Positions 12,392 to 14,433 of a DNA stretch of 14,433 nucleotides are shown one piece after another. The DNA is from DATJPD01 sp036394195 (GTDB lineage: Bacteria; Pseudomonadota; Alphaproteobacteria; CACIAM-22H2), in contig DASWFO010000109.1 in the NCBI GenBank assembly GCA_036394195.1, forward strand, positions 1-14,433, given 5' to 3'. Position 1 is the stretch's first letter; each line of letters starts with the position of its first letter. The position numbers and the translations under genes were made by a program. Under the pieces are notes generated by a model, which was not told the origin of the DNA, searched no databases, and worked only from the letters and a program-made list of their open reading frames with translations.

Positions 12392-13701
12392 CTGGCAGCG
12401 ACGACCTCCGGTCGCTGGACGCGCGTCATGTCTGGCATCCGTTCACCCAGGCCCGCACGGCGCCGCCGCCGATCCCGATCCGGCAGGGACGCGGCAGCCG
12501 CCTCATCGCCGAAGACGGGCGCGAATTCGTCGACCTCGTCTCGTCGTGGTGGGTCACCTTGCACGGTCATGCCGAGCCGGCGATCGCGCAGGCCATCGCG
12601 TCGCAGGCGGCGCGCCTGGAGCAGGTGATGTTCGCCGGCTTCACTCATGAGCCGGCGGTGCGGCTGGCGGCACGGCTGACCGCGCTGCTGCCAGCACCGC
12701 TCACCCGCGTGTTCTATTCCGACGACGGCTCGACCAGCGTCGAGGTGGCGCTGAAGCTCGCGCTCCAATACTGGCGCAACCTCGGCCAGCCCCGGCACCG
12801 CATGCTGGCGTTCGAGGGCGGCTATCACGGCGATACCTTCGGCGCCATGGCGGTCGGCCGCAGCTCCGGGTTTTACACGCCGTTCCAGGACAAGCTGTTT
12901 GCGGTCGACTTCATCCCCTTCCCCGCCACCTGGATCGACGATCCGGACGTTGCGGCGACGGAAGCGCGCAGCCTCGCCGCCCTGGATCGCTGGCTCGCCG
13001 ACCATGGCAGCGAGGCCGCCGCGTTCATCGCCGAGCCGCTGGTGCAAGGGGCGGCCGGCATGCGGATGTGCCGGCCGGCGTTTCTTCAGGAAGCCGCCAA
13101 GCGCGCGCGCGCCGCCGGCCTGCTGGTCATCTTCGACGAGGTGATGACCGGCTTCGGCCGCACCGGTACCAATTTCGCCTGCGACGCCGCCGGCATCGCC
13201 CCCGACCTGATCTGCCTGTCGAAGGGCCTGACCGGCGGATTCCTGCCCCTGGCCGCGACGGTGTGCACGGATCAGATCCACGACGCGTTTCTCGACGCAG
13301 GCTTCGAGAAAGCCTTCGCGCACGGCCATTCCTACACCGCGAACCCGCTGGGCTGTGCGGCGGCGTTGGCGTCGCTGGACCTGCTGGAGGCGCCCGAGAC
13401 CGCGACCCGGATCCGCCGCATTGGCGCGGCTCACGCGGCGGGCTTATCGCAGCTGTCCAACTGTGCCGCGCTCACGCGCCGCCGGCAGACCGGCACCATC
13501 GCCGCCGTGACCTTGCCGGCCACCGACGCGGGCTACAGTGCCGCCATCGGCCCGCGCGCCGCCGGATATTTTCTGGAGCGTGGCCTGCTCGTGCGGCCGA
13601 TCGGCAACGAGCTGTATTTCCTGCCGCCCTATTGCGTCACCGACGAGGAGATCGCCGCGGCCTACCGGACCGCGGCGGATTTCGCGCGGACGTTACGCTA
13701 G
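12388..13701 (+). CDS. bioA: Adenosylmethionine-8-amino-7-oxononanoate aminotransferase BioA
   Basis: A PLP aminotransferase that uses S-adenosylmethionine as amino donor to convert KAPA to 7,8-diaminononanoate, the step between BioF and BioD. The 437-aa product has the BioA-specific VWHPFTQ (15-21) and SSWWVTLHGH (52-61), then DDGSTSVEVALKLA (112-125), GGYHGDT (144-150), the cofactor aspartate D250 in FDEVMTGFGRTG, the Schiff-base lysine K279 in LSKGLTGG and the C-terminal HGHSYTANPLGCAAAL. The paired tryptophans and HPFTQ separate it from other class-III aminotransferases. It starts within the bioD stop (ATGA). Its TAG at 13699 overlaps the end of the opposite-strand pirin gene by nine bases. 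Confidence 0.97.
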   Translation: MTGSDDLRSLDARHVWHPFTQARTAPPPIPIRQGRGSRLIAEDGREFVDLVSSWWVTLHGHAEPAIAQAIASQAARLEQVMFAGFTHEPAVRLAARLTALLPAPLTRVFYSDDGSTSVEVALKLALQYWRNLGQPRHRMLAFEGGYHGDTFGAMAVGRSSGFYTPFQDKLFAVDFIPFPATWIDDPDVAATEARSLAALDRWLADHGSEAAAFIAEPLVQGAAGMRMCRPAFLQEAAKRARAAGLLVIFDEVMTGFGRTGTNFACDAAGIAPDLICLSKGLTGGFLPLAATVCTDQIHDAFLDAGFEKAFAHGHSYTANPLGCAAALASLDLLEAPETATRIRRIGAAHAAGLSQLSNCAALTRRRQTGTIAAVTLPATDAGYSAAIGPRAAGYFLERGLLVRPIGNELYFLPPYCVTDEEIAAAYRTAADFARTLR

Positions 13702-14391
13702 GTCGAACAGCAGGATTTCGGCGTCGTCGACTCCAGCGATGTCGAGCCGCGTTTCCTTCGCGATCGCGGCCCCATCGCCGGCCTGCAGCGCCGTGCCGTT
13801 CACCGTCGCCTTGCCGCGCGCCATCTGGATCCAGGCGTTGCGCCCGGACTTGAGCTCGTGCACCACCCGCTCGCCTTTGGCCAAGGTCGAGGCATAGAGA
13901 TCGATGTCCTGAAAGATCCGCACGGTGCCGTCGCGCGCATCGCGCGACGCCACCAGCTTGAGCTTGCCCTGGCGCGCGGCGGCGTCGAACGCTTTCTGAT
14001 CGTAGCGCGGCGGCAGGCCGTTGCGCTCCGGCAGCATCCAGATCTGCAGCAGATGCACCGGTGCCGTCTCCGAGTGATTGAACTCGGAGTGGCGGATCCC
14101 GGTGCCAGCACTCATGATCTGCACCTCGCCCGGACGGATCACCGAGCCGGTGCCGATCGAATCCTTGTGCTCCAGCGCCCCCTCCAGCACGTAGGTGAGG
14201 ATCTCCATATCGCGGTGCGGGTGGGTGGGAAACCCGGCCCCCGGCGCGACCGTGTCGTCGTTGATCACCCGCAGCGCACGAAAGCCCATGTTCTGCGGAT
14301 CGTGATATTCCGCGAACGAGAAGCTGTGCCGGCTGTCGAGCCAGTCGAATTTCGAGACACCGCGCTGAGCGGCGGGGCGGAGAGCGATCAT
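13693..14391 (-). CDS. Pirin-family bicupin (YhhW type)
   Basis: A 232-aa cytoplasmic double-cupin metalloprotein. The four metal ligands of the family are all present at canonical positions: H57 and H59 (THPHRDME), H101 and E103 (GIRHSE). This matches the bacterial YhhW/YhaK group, some of which have quercetin 2,3-dioxygenase activity in vitro; the physiological role is generally unclear. The N-terminus shows FDWLDSRHSFSFAEYHDP, another strong pirin block, and the length equals that of YhhW. ATG 14391 has a good Shine-Dalgarno AAAGGA (14399-14404) seven bases upstream. The gene is convergent with bioA, and the last nine bases, including both stop codons, are shared. Its promoter lies beyond the window. 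Confidence 0.93.
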   Translation of the reverse strand: MIALRPAAQRGVSKFDWLDSRHSFSFAEYHDPQNMGFRALRVINDDTVAPGAGFPTHPHRDMEILTYVLEGALEHKDSIGTGSVIRPGEVQIMSAGTGIRHSEFNHSETAPVHLLQIWMLPERNGLPPRYDQKAFDAAARQGKLKLVASRDARDGTVRIFQDIDLYASTLAKGERVVHELKSGRNAWIQMARGKATVNGTALQAGDGAAIAKETRLDIAGVDDAEILLFDLA

Positions 14392-14433
14392 GGCCTGGTC
14401 CTTTCGCCCGGCAGGGATGGATGCCGGGGAAGC

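Noticed and set aside
1..14433. Mobile element, CRISPR array, toxin-antitoxin or defence island
   Set aside because: No transposase, integrase, regularly spaced repeats, paired small toxin/antitoxin genes or nuclease/helicase clusters are visible; the genes are conserved housekeeping types with uniform composition apart from the 4511-5000 gap.

Overview
This is a 14.4-kb, GC-rich, gene-dense chromosomal window. It looks like an ordinary core-genome segment from an alphaproteobacterium. The reasons are the dapF-mtaB-ftsY arrangement, the FtsY that starts directly at its N domain with no long acidic extension, the sigma/anti-sigma pair, the two-domain cold-shock protein and the general protein style. 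The order (Hyphomicrobiales versus Rhodospirillales) cannot be settled from the sequence alone. I see no rRNA, tRNA, CRISPR array, insertion sequence, integrase or phage gene.

Layout. (1) 1-1362: the 3' part of a gene for an exported c-type-heme plus seven-bladed propeller protein (virginiamycin B lyase-like), cut by the window edge. (2) 1441-4510: a tightly overlapped operon of dapF (lysine/peptidoglycan precursor), mtaB (tRNA methylthiotransferase) and ftsY (SRP receptor), joined by GTGA and ATGA overlaps. A TATAAC box sits six bases before the dapF ATG. (3) 4511-5028: a 518-base gap holding a compact cassette made of a TTGACA promoter, an ideal Shine-Dalgarno, a 15-codon lysine-rich ORF and a perfect 12-bp terminator hairpin. 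(4) 5029-5936, minus strand: a NUDIX hydrolase and an unrecognised 89-aa protein whose start codon lies in the loop of an 11-bp perfect inverted repeat. (5) 6112-7454: an ECF sigma factor and its membrane anti-sigma factor, with a possible self-regulated promoter. (6) 7574-8770, minus: pgk, divergent from (7) 9003-9569, a protein with two cold-shock domains. (8) 9628-10494, minus: rlmJ. (9) 10554-13701: bioF-bioD-bioA, three of the four late steps of biotin synthesis, with bioB absent here. (10) 13693-14391, minus: a pirin/YhhW-type cupin whose stop codon overlaps that of bioA.

The genes are mostly unrelated housekeeping units: lysine/cell wall, tRNA modification, protein targeting, glycolysis, rRNA modification, biotin and stress response. 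No large undescribed multi-gene system is evident. The most unusual items are small: the lysine-rich micropeptide cassette (4696-4997), the hairpin that would frame the start codon of the 89-aa gene (5921-5963), a possible leaderless start for the dapF operon, and a hairpin in the cold-shock gene leader.
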